Both the position numbers and the translations under genes were made by a program. The notes under the pieces were generated by a model. The model saw nothing but the letters and a program-made list of their open reading frames with translations, did not search any database and had not been told where the DNA came from. From Candidatus Thermochlorobacteriaceae bacterium (GTDB lineage Bacteria > Bacteroidota > Chlorobiia > Chlorobiales > Thermochlorobacteraceae), in the NCBI GenBank assembly GCA_029263855.1, contig JAJUFC010000003.1:62001-126000 (forward strand): DNA of 64,000 bases. The letters run 5' to 3'. This document shows positions 18,089-26,765 of this stretch, piece by piece. How positions within the stretch are numbered: position 1 is the stretch's first letter; each line of letters starts with the position of its first letter.

Positions 18089-19054
18089 ATGTCAAAACTA
18101 ACCACTGTCATTACGGGCGGCGCAGGCTTTTTAGGCTCACACCTCTGCGACCGCTTTCTTGCCGAAGGGCATCGCGTTATTGCCATCGACAATTTGATTA
18201 CAGGCTCGGCGGATAACATCGCGCATCTTTTTGGCAATCCGAATTTCAAGTTCATTCAGCACGATGTAACGGAATTTATTTATGTGGAAGGCGAGGTGCA
18301 TAACGTGCTTCATTTTGCGTCGCCCGCGTCGCCGATTGATTACCTGAAAGTTCCGATTCAAACGCTCAAAGTCGGCTCGCTTGGCACGCACAAGGCATTA
18401 GGATTTGCGCGCGCCAAGAAAGCCCGATTTATGATCGCGTCGACCTCCGAAATTTATGGCGACCCGCACGAACACCCGCAAAAAGAAACCTATTGGGGAA
18501 ATGTTAATCCGATTGGACTGCGCGGCTGTTACGATGAAGCCAAGCGTTTCGCTGAAGCCATCACGATGGCGTATCATCGCCATCACGGATTGGACACGCG
18601 GATTCTGCGCATCTTCAATACCTATGGCGAGCGAATGCGCCTTGACGACGGGCGCGCCTTGCCCTCGTTTGTCGGCTCCGCCATTCGCGGCGAACCGATG
18701 ACGGTCTTTGGCGACGGCTCGCAAACGCGCTCGTTTTGTTATGTCTCCGATTTGGTCGAAGGCATTTGGCGATTGCTTCATTCAAACACGCACGAGCCTG
18801 TTAACATCGGCAACCCAAGTGAGATTACAATTTTGGATTTCGCCAAAGAAGTGCAAAAGATTATGAAAGAACTGACGGGCAAAGAAGTCGGCATTACCTA
18901 CAAGCCGTTGCCCGCCGACGATCCGAAGCAACGCCGCCCCGACATCACACGCGCAAAAGAATTGCTTGGCTGGGAGCCCAAAGTCGACCGCGCCGAAGGC
19001 TTGCGTCGCACGATTGAATTTTTCATCAACAAAAGCGTCGCCGTCGCCCAATGA
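18089..19054 (+). CDS. UDP-glucuronate decarboxylase (UDP-xylose synthase), extended SDR family
   Basis: The 321-residue product has the NAD-binding GGAGFLGSH at the N-terminus, HFASPASP, the catalytic TSEIYGDP and CYDEAKR (YxxxK), and the block [15 protein letters not shown], which is specific to UDP-glucuronate decarboxylases rather than 4-epimerases. It should oxidise and decarboxylate UDP-glucuronate to UDP-xylose for envelope glycans. The ATG at 18089 gives the usual start [13 protein letters not shown]; an in-frame upstream start is not needed. Its stop overlaps the Crp/Fnr gene as ATGA. Confidence 0.9.
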   Translation: MSKLTTVITGGAGFLGSHLCDRFLAEGHRVIAIDNLITGSADNIAHLFGNPNFKFIQHDVTEFIYVEGEVHNVLHFASPASPIDYLKVPIQTLKVGSLGTHKALGFARAKKARFMIASTSEIYGDPHEHPQKETYWGNVNPIGLRGCYDEAKRFAEAITMAYHRHHGLDTRILRIFNTYGERMRLDDGRALPSFVGSAIRGEPMTVFGDGSQTRSFCYVSDLVEGIWRLLHSNTHEPVNIGNPSEITILDFAKEVQKIMKELTGKEVGITYKPLPADDPKQRRPDITRAKELLGWEPKVDRAEGLRRTIEFFINKSVAVAQ

Positions 19055-19677
19055 CTTCATCTGCGCAATCCATTGAGTTTCGCGTCTCAAAAGAACTTAA
19101 AGCCAAGTTGTTGGAGTGGAGCATCGTCAAGACCTACAAAGAAGGCGACGTGATTTTGAACGAGAACGCGCACATTCGCTCAATTCCGATGGTTAATCGT
19201 GGCTCGATTCGCGTGATGCGCACCGAAAAAGACGGACGGGAAATTTTGCTCTACTACATCAAGGCGGGCGAATCGTGCGTGATGTCGTTCTTGGGCGGCT
19301 TGCATAACGAAACCAGCAAACTCAAAGCCGAAGTCGAAGAAGACGCGGAAATTTGGTTTCTGCCGATTGACAAAGTCCCCCTGCTGATGCGCGACTATCC
19401 CGAATGGCTCGATTACATCTTCAAACTTTATCACAAGCGATTTGAAGAACTCTTGGAAGTCATCAATGCGGTGGCGTTCAAGAAAGTCGATGAACGCTTG
19501 CTCTTGCTTCTGAACAAAAAAGCGGAACTCTCTCAAAACAAGACGATTTCCGTAACGCACGAACAACTCGCCAATGAATTGGGGACGGCGCGCGTCGTCG
19601 TCTCTCGCCTCTTGAAGCAATTAGAAATCGGCGGCGCGGTCAAACTCGGACGAAACCGCATCACGCTGTTGCAGTAA
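19051..19677 (+). CDS. Crp/Fnr-family transcription regulator
   Basis: The product (208 residues) has a cyclic-nucleotide-binding beta-roll at about 15-120 and a Crp-type winged helix at about 150-205 ([25 protein letters not shown]). The Fnr iron-sulfur cysteines are absent and the cNMP phosphate-binding Arg-Ala motif is not obvious, so the effector is unknown; related Bacteroidota proteins respond to redox or nitrosative stress. The ATG overlaps the stop of the UDP-xylose synthase gene by four bases, indicating coupled translation. The gene ends one base from the convergent M23 gene. Confidence 0.88.
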   Translation: MTSSAQSIEFRVSKELKAKLLEWSIVKTYKEGDVILNENAHIRSIPMVNRGSIRVMRTEKDGREILLYYIKAGESCVMSFLGGLHNETSKLKAEVEEDAEIWFLPIDKVPLLMRDYPEWLDYIFKLYHKRFEELLEVINAVAFKKVDERLLLLLNKKAELSQNKTISVTHEQLANELGTARVVVSRLLKQLEIGGAVKLGRNRITLLQ

Positions 19678-19678
19678 T

Positions 19679-20404
19679 CTATTTGCGCTTCCACTTCCGC
19701 ATCTCTTTGTAGGGATTGATGGGCTTTGGCAATCCGTCTTTGCCGATTTGAAGCGTCATAAAGTGCAGGTGCGTGGGCGAGCGACGCTTGAAGGCGTGAA
19801 ATCCTGTTCGTCCGACCTCGCCAATCGGCGTTCCCGAAACCACGCAGTCGCCGAGATTGACGAACACGCTTCGCAAGTGCGCGTAGTAAAAAATGCGTTT
19901 TGAATCGGGGTCGTAAATCCAAACATACTTGCCGCCGCGCAGTCGGCTCGTGTCGCTCCATTCGTTTTTCATCTCAATTACCACGCCGCTCGAAATGCTC
20001 AACACACGCACAGGCTCTTCGGTGCGGTCATCAAGTTCATCTTGGTTGTCATCTAAAATGAAAATATCGTGAGCGGGGTGCGGGTTGTGTCGCGTTTTGG
20101 CGAAAAAGTCGAAGCCGTAAGCGCGATAGCCTTTGCCGTTTCCGCCGACGGCTTGCGGCGAGTAGCCTTCAATCGGAAATCGCCATTCGCTTCTCTTTGA
20201 AACGCCGCGATGGCTTTGCGCAAAGTAGGCGTCAAGTTTCGGAATAATCGCTTTGAAGGCGGCGATGGCGGAATCTTTCGCAATCGCTTCGGCGCGAATG
20301 TTTTGTTGAAGCAAGACGAACTCTTCGCAAGGATTGACGGCGGAAGCGGTTGAATCCAACAAGAAAACTGACAACAGCGCCACTATCACTTTTTTAAGAC
20401 GCAA
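19679..20404 (-). CDS. M23-family (LytM-type) peptidase
   Basis: The 241-residue product has an N-terminal signal peptide (about 1-22) and an M23 metallopeptidase domain with HPAHDIFI (first His and Asp ligands) and the terminal HLHF motif. It should act in the periplasm on peptidoglycan cross-links or as an activator of amidases. An insert rich in acidic residues (DDNQDELDD) follows the first zinc motif, so activity may be altered. Its start lies 11 bases inside the end of the MoxR gene, suggesting one transcript. Confidence 0.85.
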   Translation of the reverse strand: MRLKKVIVALLSVFLLDSTASAVNPCEEFVLLQQNIRAEAIAKDSAIAAFKAIIPKLDAYFAQSHRGVSKRSEWRFPIEGYSPQAVGGNGKGYRAYGFDFFAKTRHNPHPAHDIFILDDNQDELDDRTEEPVRVLSISSGVVIEMKNEWSDTSRLRGGKYVWIYDPDSKRIFYYAHLRSVFVNLGDCVVSGTPIGEVGRTGFHAFKRRSPTHLHFMTLQIGKDGLPKPINPYKEMRKWKRK

Positions 20405-21380
20405 TCAATTTTTGAACGATGGTTTCGGGCTTGACACCGTCGGCTTCCGCGCTGAAATTGGTGAGAATGCGATGTCGCAACACGGGAAGCGCGACGCTTT
20501 GCACGTCGGCGATTTCAGGCGTGAAGCGTCCTTGCAACAGACATCGCGCCTTCGCCGCCAAGATGAGATACTGCGAGGCTCTCGGTCCTGCACCCCAACT
20601 CACAAACTGCTTGACGTCAGGATTTTGTGTGCGGTTTGGGCGCGTTTTATCGATGAGCCGCACGGCGTAGTCGACGACATTATCCGCAACGGGCACTTGT
20701 CGGACGAGTTTTTGGTAGGCGATGATTTTCTCAGCGTTCATCACCCGTTTTAGTTCGGGCTTGTAGGCGGAAGTGGTGGATTTCACAATGGAGATTTCTT
20801 CTTCAATGGTCGGATAATCAATCCACAAGTTGAACATAAAGCGGTCGAGTTGCGCTTCGGGCAAGGGATAAGTGCCTTCTTGCTCGACGGGGTTTTGCGT
20901 GGCTAAAACGAAGAAGGGTTCGGGAAGTTGATAGCGTTTGCCGCCCGATGTTACTTGGTGTTCTTGCATCGCTTCAAGCAAGGCGGCTTGGGTTTTCGGC
21001 GGCGTGCGGTTGATTTCATCGGCAAGCACGATGTTGGCGAAAATCGCGCCTTGAATGAACTTGAAAAATTTGCGCTTCGTCTCATGGTCTTCTTCGAGAA
21101 TTTCCGTGCCTGTGATGTCGGAGGGCATCAGGTCGGGCGTGAATTGAATTCGATTGAACTGCAAATCTAAGACCTTCGCCAAAGTCGAGACGAGCAATGT
21201 TTTTGCAAGACCGGGCACGCCGACCATTAAGCAGTGTCCGCGCGCCATCACCGTCATGACAAGTTGCTCGATGATGTCGTCCTGACCGATAATGACTTTG
21301 TGCATTTCGGTTTTAAGCAACTTGAAATCGTCGGAAAGTTGTTCAGCGAGGTGTAGTTCAGTTGAAGCAGCGACTGACAT
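20394..21380 (-). CDS. MoxR-family AAA+ ATPase
   Basis: The 328-residue product has Walker A GVPGLAKT, Walker B VLADEINR, sensor 1 region LATQNPVEQEG and the MoxR-type lid. MoxR ATPases act as chaperones that mature or insert metal cofactors, often together with von Willebrand factor A proteins and DUF58 proteins. None of those partners is in the window; instead it is followed by an overlapping M23 peptidase gene and preceded six bases upstream by an M16-like gene. Confidence 0.9.
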   Translation of the reverse strand: MSVAASTELHLAEQLSDDFKLLKTEMHKVIIGQDDIIEQLVMTVMARGHCLMVGVPGLAKTLLVSTLAKVLDLQFNRIQFTPDLMPSDITGTEILEEDHETKRKFFKFIQGAIFANIVLADEINRTPPKTQAALLEAMQEHQVTSGGKRYQLPEPFFVLATQNPVEQEGTYPLPEAQLDRFMFNLWIDYPTIEEEISIVKSTTSAYKPELKRVMNAEKIIAYQKLVRQVPVADNVVDYAVRLIDKTRPNRTQNPDVKQFVSWGAGPRASQYLILAAKARCLLQGRFTPEIADVQSVALPVLRHRILTNFSAEADGVKPETIVQKLIAS

Positions 21381-21386
21381 AAAATT

Positions 21387-22751
21387 TTAAGTAATGATGT
21401 TTCCTTCTGCATCTTCAACGGAAAGCGCGCCAAAGCGTTCCACTTGATGGCTCACTTGGCTTGGGTCGCCCGCAATCACAAATAACAATGATTCCGTGTG
21501 AAGATGTTTTGTTAGTGCGTCAAGAATATGCTGACGCCCGAGCGCATTGATGGCGTCAATGTAAGTGTTGTAGTAGGATTTTGGCAATCCATAAAGCTCT
21601 ACATTCGCAAGGCGCGCTGCGATTGAAGACGCGGTTTCATTTTGAATGACGAAATTTCCCGTAATGTATCGCTTCGCCGCCGTCAATTCTTTTTCGCTCA
21701 CGCCCTCTTGCAATAAGCGATTGACTTCAAAGAGAATTTGCTCAATAGCATCTGCTGTTACTTCATTTCGAACTTGCGTTGAAATGTTAAAATCGCCTGC
21801 AAGCCGAAGCGCGTCGAAGCCACTGCGGATTCCATATGTGAAGCCTTGCTTTTCGCGCAAGTTCATGTTGAGCCGCGAGCCGAAATATCCGCCCAAAATC
21901 ATATTGCCCACATAAAGCGGAATGAACGCCTCATCGCTACGCGCAATCGAGAGATGTCCGATGTTCAAAACTGATTGCACCGCGCCGTCTTTTTGCACAA
22001 TCACCACTTGCGGTTGGGTGCGCCGATTAGGCAAATCAAACGATGGCTCTTCACTTTTATGCGACGCCCACACGCCAAAATACTTTTCTGACAGCGACAT
22101 CATCGTAGCCGCCTCGACATCGCCCGCCACTGTGACAAATGCACGATTAGCAAGAAAATGTTTGTGATAAAATTCAAGCAACTGTTCCCTTGTGAGTGCT
22201 TTCAGCGATTCAACCGTGCCGAGCGACGGATTGCCGTAAGGGTGCGGCGCATATATCAACCGATTGAAGGCTTCGGACGAGAGCCGCGTCGCATCGGCTT
22301 TTGAAAATTGCAACCGACTTAAACTCTGCTGACGCACAAACTCAATCTCATTTTCCAAAAACGACGGATTCAAAACCACATCGGAAAGAATCTCCAACCC
22401 TTTTTCCAAATGCTTACGCATCACCGTCAGCGAAACGCTTCCAAAATCAATCGAACTTGACGCGGTGAGTTCTGCACCCAGAAATTCAATTTCATCAGCA
22501 ATTTCCTTTGCCGTGCGTTTGTGCGTTCCTTGTTGAAGTAGCGCGAAGACAAACGAAGAGGCTTTCAGTGTCTTTCCATCTAAAACCGAACCTGCACGAA
22601 TGTAAAGGCGCACATTTACCACAGGCACATCGTGCTGTTCGTAGAGCATGACCTTCAAGCCGTTTGAAAGAGTGTGCTCAACGGTATCAGGAAACGAGGC
22701 ATGAATGGGTTCAGAATTGATGGGCGCAATGCGACGGTCGAGCATGCTCAT
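21387..22751 (-). CDS. M16-family protein lacking the zinc-binding motif (non-catalytic subunit type)
   Basis: The 454-residue product has the fold of M16 processing peptidases: start VEHTLSNGLKVMLYEQHDVP, LANRAFVTVAGDV in the middle, and the C-terminal substrate-binding LREKQGFTYGIRSG. Where catalytic members have HxxEH, this protein reads ASSFVFALL (residues 64-72), so it cannot bind zinc. Inactive M16 proteins normally pair with an active M16 partner encoded next to them; no such partner lies in the window. It lacks an obvious signal peptide. It is probably co-transcribed with MoxR, six bases downstream. Confidence 0.85.
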   Translation of the reverse strand: MSMLDRRIAPINSEPIHASFPDTVEHTLSNGLKVMLYEQHDVPVVNVRLYIRAGSVLDGKTLKASSFVFALLQQGTHKRTAKEIADEIEFLGAELTASSSIDFGSVSLTVMRKHLEKGLEILSDVVLNPSFLENEIEFVRQQSLSRLQFSKADATRLSSEAFNRLIYAPHPYGNPSLGTVESLKALTREQLLEFYHKHFLANRAFVTVAGDVEAATMMSLSEKYFGVWASHKSEEPSFDLPNRRTQPQVVIVQKDGAVQSVLNIGHLSIARSDEAFIPLYVGNMILGGYFGSRLNMNLREKQGFTYGIRSGFDALRLAGDFNISTQVRNEVTADAIEQILFEVNRLLQEGVSEKELTAAKRYITGNFVIQNETASSIAARLANVELYGLPKSYYNTYIDAINALGRQHILDALTKHLHTESLLFVIAGDPSQVSHQVERFGALSVEDAEGNIIT

Positions 22752-22767
22752 AATTTGTTGAAATGAA

Positions 22768-22791
22768 AAAGGGACTGTTTGCAGTCCCTTT
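22768..22791 (-). terminator. Rho-independent terminator of the acyl-CoA mutase gene
   Basis: The near-perfect stem AAAGGGACTG/CAGTCCCTTT with a four-base loop is followed on the minus strand by TTTTT-type sequence. It lies between the mutase stop (22800) and the M16 start (22751), so it separates the two genes. Confidence 0.85.
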
Positions 22792-22799
22792 GAAGATAA

Positions 22800-24485
22800 T
22801 CAAAACACGGGCGTTTCTTCATATATGCCGAACTCTTGTCTCAAGACATCGCAAATTTCACCAAGCGTTACATATCGATGCGCGGCTTCAATAAGCGGCG
22901 GCATAAGGTTTGAGCCATCGCGTGTGGCTTTTGCAATCCTTTCAAGTGAGGCTCTGACTTCTTCATTATTGCGCGAGGCTTTGACTTCTTTCAACCGCTT
23001 GATTTGACGCTCTTCGGCTTCTTTGGTGATTTGTAAAATCGGAATATCGATTTTTTCATCTTTCTCAATGAAGTCATTGATGCCAACGATGATGCGCTCT
23101 TTGCGGTCGAGTTCTTGCTGATATTTATATGCGGCGTTGGCGATTTCTTTTTGCATGTAGCCTTGTTCAATGGCTTCGATGACGCCACCGAGTTTTTCAA
23201 TCGTTTCAAAATACTTTTCGGCTTCTTGCTCCATTTTTTCGGTGAGGGCTTCGACATAGTAACTGCCGCCAAGCGGGTCGACGGTGTTTGTTACGCCCGT
23301 TTCGTAAGCGATAATTTGCTGTGTGCGAAGCGCAATGCGCACGGCTTTATCCGATGGAAGCGCGAGGGCTTCGTCCATTGAGTTGGTGTGGAGCGATTGC
23401 GTGCCGCCCAGCACTGCCGCAAGGGCTTGAAGCGCGACGCGCACAATGTTGTTTTCAGGCTGTTGGACGGTCAAGGTGCAACCCGCCGTTTGCGTGTGGA
23501 AGCGCAACTGCCACGAGCGTTCATCTTTCGCGCCGTATTTGTAGCGTAGCCGTTTCGCCCAAATTTTGCGCGCGGCTCTGAACTTGGCGATTTCCTCGAA
23601 AAAGTCGTTGTGCGAATTGAAGAAGAAGGAGATGCGCGGCGCGATGTCGTCGACGTCAAGTCCTGCGGCGATGGCGTGCTCGAGATAGCAAAATCCGTCG
23701 GCGAGCGTGAAGGCAAGTTCTTGAACTGCTGTTGAGCCTGCTTCTCTGATGTGATAGCCTGAAACTGAAACCGGGTTGAACTTCGGCATTTCTTTGGCGC
23801 AATAGGCGAACATATCCGTAACGATGCGCATCGAGGGCTTTGGCGGAAAGATGTATTCCTTTTGCGCGATGTATTCTTTCAAGATGTCGTTCTGAATCGT
23901 GCCGCGCACGTTTTTCAGATTGCACCCTTGTTTTTGTGCAACGGCGGCAAAGTAAGCGAGCGCAATCATCGCCGTCGAGTTGATGGTCATTGAGGTTGAG
24001 ACTTGCTCCAAATTGATGCCGTCAAAAATCACTTCCATATCGGCAAGCGAAGAGACCGAAACGCCGCACACGCCGACCTCACCCGCCGAAAGCGGCGCGT
24101 CGCAATCCCAGCCCATCAAGGCGGGCAAATCAAACGCAACGGAAAGCCCGGTTTGTCCGCGCTCCAAGAGAAACTTATAGCGTTGGTTCGTTTCTTCGGG
24201 CGTAGCGAAGCCTGCAAAGAGTCGCATTGTCCAAAGTTTGCCTCGATAAAGATTGTTATGAATTGAGCGCGTGTAAGGAAATTCTCCGCTGTTTCCAATT
24301 TCGGTGTTGTAGTCGATGTGTGCCGTGTCGAGCGGCGTGTAGAGCGGTTTAATTTTTTCCCAACTCAAATTTTCATACTTCGCTGGCAGTTCTTTCGTCG
24401 TGCGATTTTTCTCGAGCCATTTTTGAAAATCGGCTTCGAGTTTCTCGAAGTCTGTTGCAAGATGTGTGTCGATTGCCATAGTCAA
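22800..24485 (-). CDS. Adenosylcobalamin-dependent acyl-CoA mutase, catalytic subunit (isobutyryl-CoA mutase-like signature)
   Basis: The 561-residue product is the TIM-barrel catalytic subunit of the methylmalonyl-CoA mutase family (EFPYTRSIH, GQTGLSVAFDLP, GTIQNDILKEY, RISFFFNSHNDFFEEIAKFRAA broken here as family landmarks). It ends without the C-terminal B12-binding domain, so a separate small subunit is required and is not in the window. Two residues that set substrate choice are informative: the position of Tyr89 in methylmalonyl-CoA mutase is Phe90 (TMRLFAGF) and that of Arg207 is Gln208 (YIAQKEY). Phe/Gln is the pair known from isobutyryl-CoA mutases. The likely reaction is therefore isobutyryl-CoA/n-butyryl-CoA isomerisation, though annotation pipelines will call it methylmalonyl-CoA mutase. 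Confidence 0.88.
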   Translation of the reverse strand: MTMAIDTHLATDFEKLEADFQKWLEKNRTTKELPAKYENLSWEKIKPLYTPLDTAHIDYNTEIGNSGEFPYTRSIHNNLYRGKLWTMRLFAGFATPEETNQRYKFLLERGQTGLSVAFDLPALMGWDCDAPLSAGEVGVCGVSVSSLADMEVIFDGINLEQVSTSMTINSTAMIALAYFAAVAQKQGCNLKNVRGTIQNDILKEYIAQKEYIFPPKPSMRIVTDMFAYCAKEMPKFNPVSVSGYHIREAGSTAVQELAFTLADGFCYLEHAIAAGLDVDDIAPRISFFFNSHNDFFEEIAKFRAARKIWAKRLRYKYGAKDERSWQLRFHTQTAGCTLTVQQPENNIVRVALQALAAVLGGTQSLHTNSMDEALALPSDKAVRIALRTQQIIAYETGVTNTVDPLGGSYYVEALTEKMEQEAEKYFETIEKLGGVIEAIEQGYMQKEIANAAYKYQQELDRKERIIVGINDFIEKDEKIDIPILQITKEAEERQIKRLKEVKASRNNEEVRASLERIAKATRDGSNLMPPLIEAAHRYVTLGEICDVLRQEFGIYEETPVF

Positions 24486-24602
24486 AATTGGATTAGTTAT
24501 CGGTTAAGTGTCAGGAAGTTAGTTATTAGCTTCGTTATCTTACAAGTTAAATCTCACAAGTTAAACGCAAGGAAATTCTTGCGGTCATCTCATCTGTTGT
24601 CG

Positions 24603-25457
24603 ATGCGAACTGATAAGCTCACCTATCTTATTTTCAAGCGTTTGCCGCAAGGCTTTTTCTCGCTCATTGGCAGAGATGCAAGCGATGCCGAAAAGTATCT
24701 CTTCAAATCCGTTGAACTTAAAGAAACAGCGTTCCGCATTGATGCGATTTTCCAGCCGAAGGTAGGCGACGACCTAACCTACTTCGTCGAGGCACAGTTT
24801 CAAGCCGATGAAGCCTTTTATGGTCGATTTTTTGCGGAGGTTTTTTTGTATTTGAAACAATTTGAAGTTGGCGAGTGGCAAGGCATCGTTATTTATCCAA
24901 GTCGCAGGGTTGAGACGAAGAACATTCGTCCGTATCAAAAACTGATCGATATCGGTCTTGTCAAGCGGATTTATTTGGACGAATTGCCCCTGAAAAACAA
25001 CGACCCGTCAGCACTGTTCAAACTGCTTATTGAGCCTGAAACAAGTGCGCCACAACTTGCACGCGATTTGATTGCCAGTTCCACATTATATTTAGATGTT
25101 GTTCAACAAATTTTGTTTTACAAATTCAAAGACAAAAGTCGGAGGGACATCATGAAACTGCTTGGCATTGAAGAAGAAATTCTGCGCGAAACACGAGCCT
25201 TCCAAGAAATTTTGGAGGAAGGCAGACAGGAAGGTCTTGAAAAAGGAAAACTCGAGGGCAGAATCGCAGGCAGGATTGAGGGCAAACTTGAAGGCAAACT
25301 TGAAGGCAAACTTGAAGGCAAACTTGAAGGCAAACTTGAAGGCAAACTCGAGACCGTTCCGATTCTAAGACGGCTTGGCTTATCGGACGAGCAAATCTCA
25401 AAAGAACTTGGTGTGCCGCTTGCTGATGTGCAGCGCGTTCCGAAAGCAAGCCAGTAA
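24603..25457 (+). CDS. DUF2887 (PD-(D/E)XK nuclease-like, Rpn-type) protein with EGKL repeat tail
   Basis: The 284-residue product starts MRTDKLTYLIFKRLP and contains the core YLFKSVELKETAFRIDAIF and FVEAQFQADEAFYGRFF, the acidic/EXQ arrangement of PD-(D/E)XK nuclease-like DUF2887 proteins common in cyanobacteria and Chlorobiota. Its C-terminal third is a charged helix with six EGKL repeats followed by a short helical hairpin (LRRLGLSDEQISKELGV), the usual tail of this group. Related Rpn proteins are DNA endonucleases that promote recombination. The ATG at 24603 marks the start of similarity; the open frame further upstream runs antisense to the mutase gene and is not coding. Confidence 0.8.
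   Translation: MRTDKLTYLIFKRLPQGFFSLIGRDASDAEKYLFKSVELKETAFRIDAIFQPKVGDDLTYFVEAQFQADEAFYGRFFAEVFLYLKQFEVGEWQGIVIYPSRRVETKNIRPYQKLIDIGLVKRIYLDELPLKNNDPSALFKLLIEPETSAPQLARDLIASSTLYLDVVQQILFYKFKDKSRRDIMKLLGIEEEILRETRAFQEILEEGRQEGLEKGKLEGRIAGRIEGKLEGKLEGKLEGKLEGKLEGKLETVPILRRLGLSDEQISKELGVPLADVQRVPKASQ
25281..25352 (+). repeat. Six tandem 12-bp repeats inside the DUF2887 gene
   Basis: The unit GGCAAACTTGAA occurs five times perfectly and a sixth time as GGCAAACTCGAG, encoding GKLE repeats. The unit is a multiple of three, so changes in copy number would alter helix length without breaking the frame. Confidence 0.95.
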
Positions 25458-25481
25458 TGCCGTCTATTACTTTTTCAAATA

Positions 25482-26621
25482 TTACGAAGCTCTTTCCTTG
25501 CTTAAATCATAGCTGATGCCTTTCCACTGCACATTGCGGCTGAAGCCAATCACTACAGGCACAAGAAAAACAAACACATAGTAGTAAAGTTCAAACAAGA
25601 AGAAATACTTCGCAAGCCAAAACTCGCGTAGTTTTTTCAGAACGGGCACCAAAATGAATAAATCTGCAATGAACTTTACGCCAAGCACACTAAGCGCAAT
25701 CTCAATCGGAAGCAAGCCAAAGTCAAGCAGGCTGAAGAGATGCACAAGAAACATGAGCAATGCAAAGAAACTATGAACGGCACTTGCATCTAAGCCACCG
25801 AGCGTCCATCGCTTTTTTTGTGCGTAAAGCTCGTCGAGGGTTTGAATGGGTTCGGTGAAGTTATGCGTTTCGTAGAGCGTGGGAAAAACGATTTTCCAGC
25901 GCGATTTCAGAATCGCTTGAAAGAGCGCAAAGTCTTCCGTGATGCTGAATTTAATGTTCTCGTATCCGCCGATTTCCTGATAGGCTTGTTTGCGAAAAGT
26001 GAAATTATTTCCGATACCGCCAATCGGAAAGCCCATCGATGCGCGCCCCGAACTAATCCCCAAAATGTAGCACCAATCGAGCGACTGCATGGCTGAAAAC
26101 CAGTTATCCCGTTTGGTTTTATCAAGTTCTTTTGGAATCGTAATGCCGCAGACAAGCCCGACATCGTCGGCGAAAAATTTCAATGTTTCTTTTACCCAAG
26201 TTTTTTGAACGACGCAATCGGCATCGGTCAGAAAAATAAACTCGCCTTTTGAGCGTTCGACGGCTTGATGGACGGCATTGGCTTTGCCGCGAATTTTTCG
26301 ATTTTGGTCGGCGCGATGCAGATGAACGAACGAAAATCGTCGCACATAGTCCTCAACAATGCTGGGTGTTGCGTCGGTTGACGCCCCATCGCTGATGATG
26401 ATTTCAAATCGGTCATGCGGATAATCAATCTCAACGAGCGAATCGAGCGTTCGCGCGATGTTTTGCTCTTCATTGCGTGCGGCAACGACAACCGATACAA
26501 ATGGCAATTCATCAGGTAACTTACGCTGCTTTGGCAATCGGTTCAGACCCCAACAAAACAAGCAGGCTTGCACAAGGTAAAATGCAAAAAGTGCAGTCGT
26601 GATTGCCAAAAAAATGGTCAT
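25482..26621 (-). CDS. Membrane-bound family 2 glycosyltransferase
   Basis: The 379-residue product has an N-terminal transmembrane helix (3-22), a GT-A domain with VSVVVAARNEEQNI, ISDGASTDAT, the metal-binding DADC, TEDFAL and QKKRW motifs, then about three C-terminal helices. These are features of processive or lipid-linked GT2 enzymes acting at the cytoplasmic face of the inner membrane. Donor and product are unknown. It is transcribed away from ppiD and ends 24 bases from the convergent DUF2887 gene. Confidence 0.88.
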   Translation of the reverse strand: MTIFLAITTALFAFYLVQACLFCWGLNRLPKQRKLPDELPFVSVVVAARNEEQNIARTLDSLVEIDYPHDRFEIIISDGASTDATPSIVEDYVRRFSFVHLHRADQNRKIRGKANAVHQAVERSKGEFIFLTDADCVVQKTWVKETLKFFADDVGLVCGITIPKELDKTKRDNWFSAMQSLDWCYILGISSGRASMGFPIGGIGNNFTFRKQAYQEIGGYENIKFSITEDFALFQAILKSRWKIVFPTLYETHNFTEPIQTLDELYAQKKRWTLGGLDASAVHSFFALLMFLVHLFSLLDFGLLPIEIALSVLGVKFIADLFILVPVLKKLREFWLAKYFFLFELYYYVFVFLVPVVIGFSRNVQWKGISYDLSKERAS

Positions 26622-26655
26622 TGCGACGTGGTTTAGTTTTTTTGCGGGCGTGGCG

Positions 26656-26663
26656 TATATTTG
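26656..26663 (+). promoter_or_regulatory. Candidate -7 promoter element TATATTTG
   Basis: A TAnnTTTG-type octamer lies 102 bases before ppiD in the divergent spacer between the GT2 gene and ppiD. A TTTG occurs 11 bases upstream, closer than the usual -33 position, so support is mainly the -7 motif. Confidence 0.35.
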
Positions 26664-26765
26664 CGGCTTTCTAAATTCACTTTAATCACTTTAATTAAGC
26701 CAAATTTTAAAACGCACGGCTATCGTTGTGCGTGAAACTAACATATTCTATCGGAACTCTTCAAT

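Noticed and set aside
24318-24602. N-terminal extension of the DUF2887 protein
   Set aside because: The extra 95 codons overlap the start of the mutase gene antisense, and similarity begins at the ATG at 24603.
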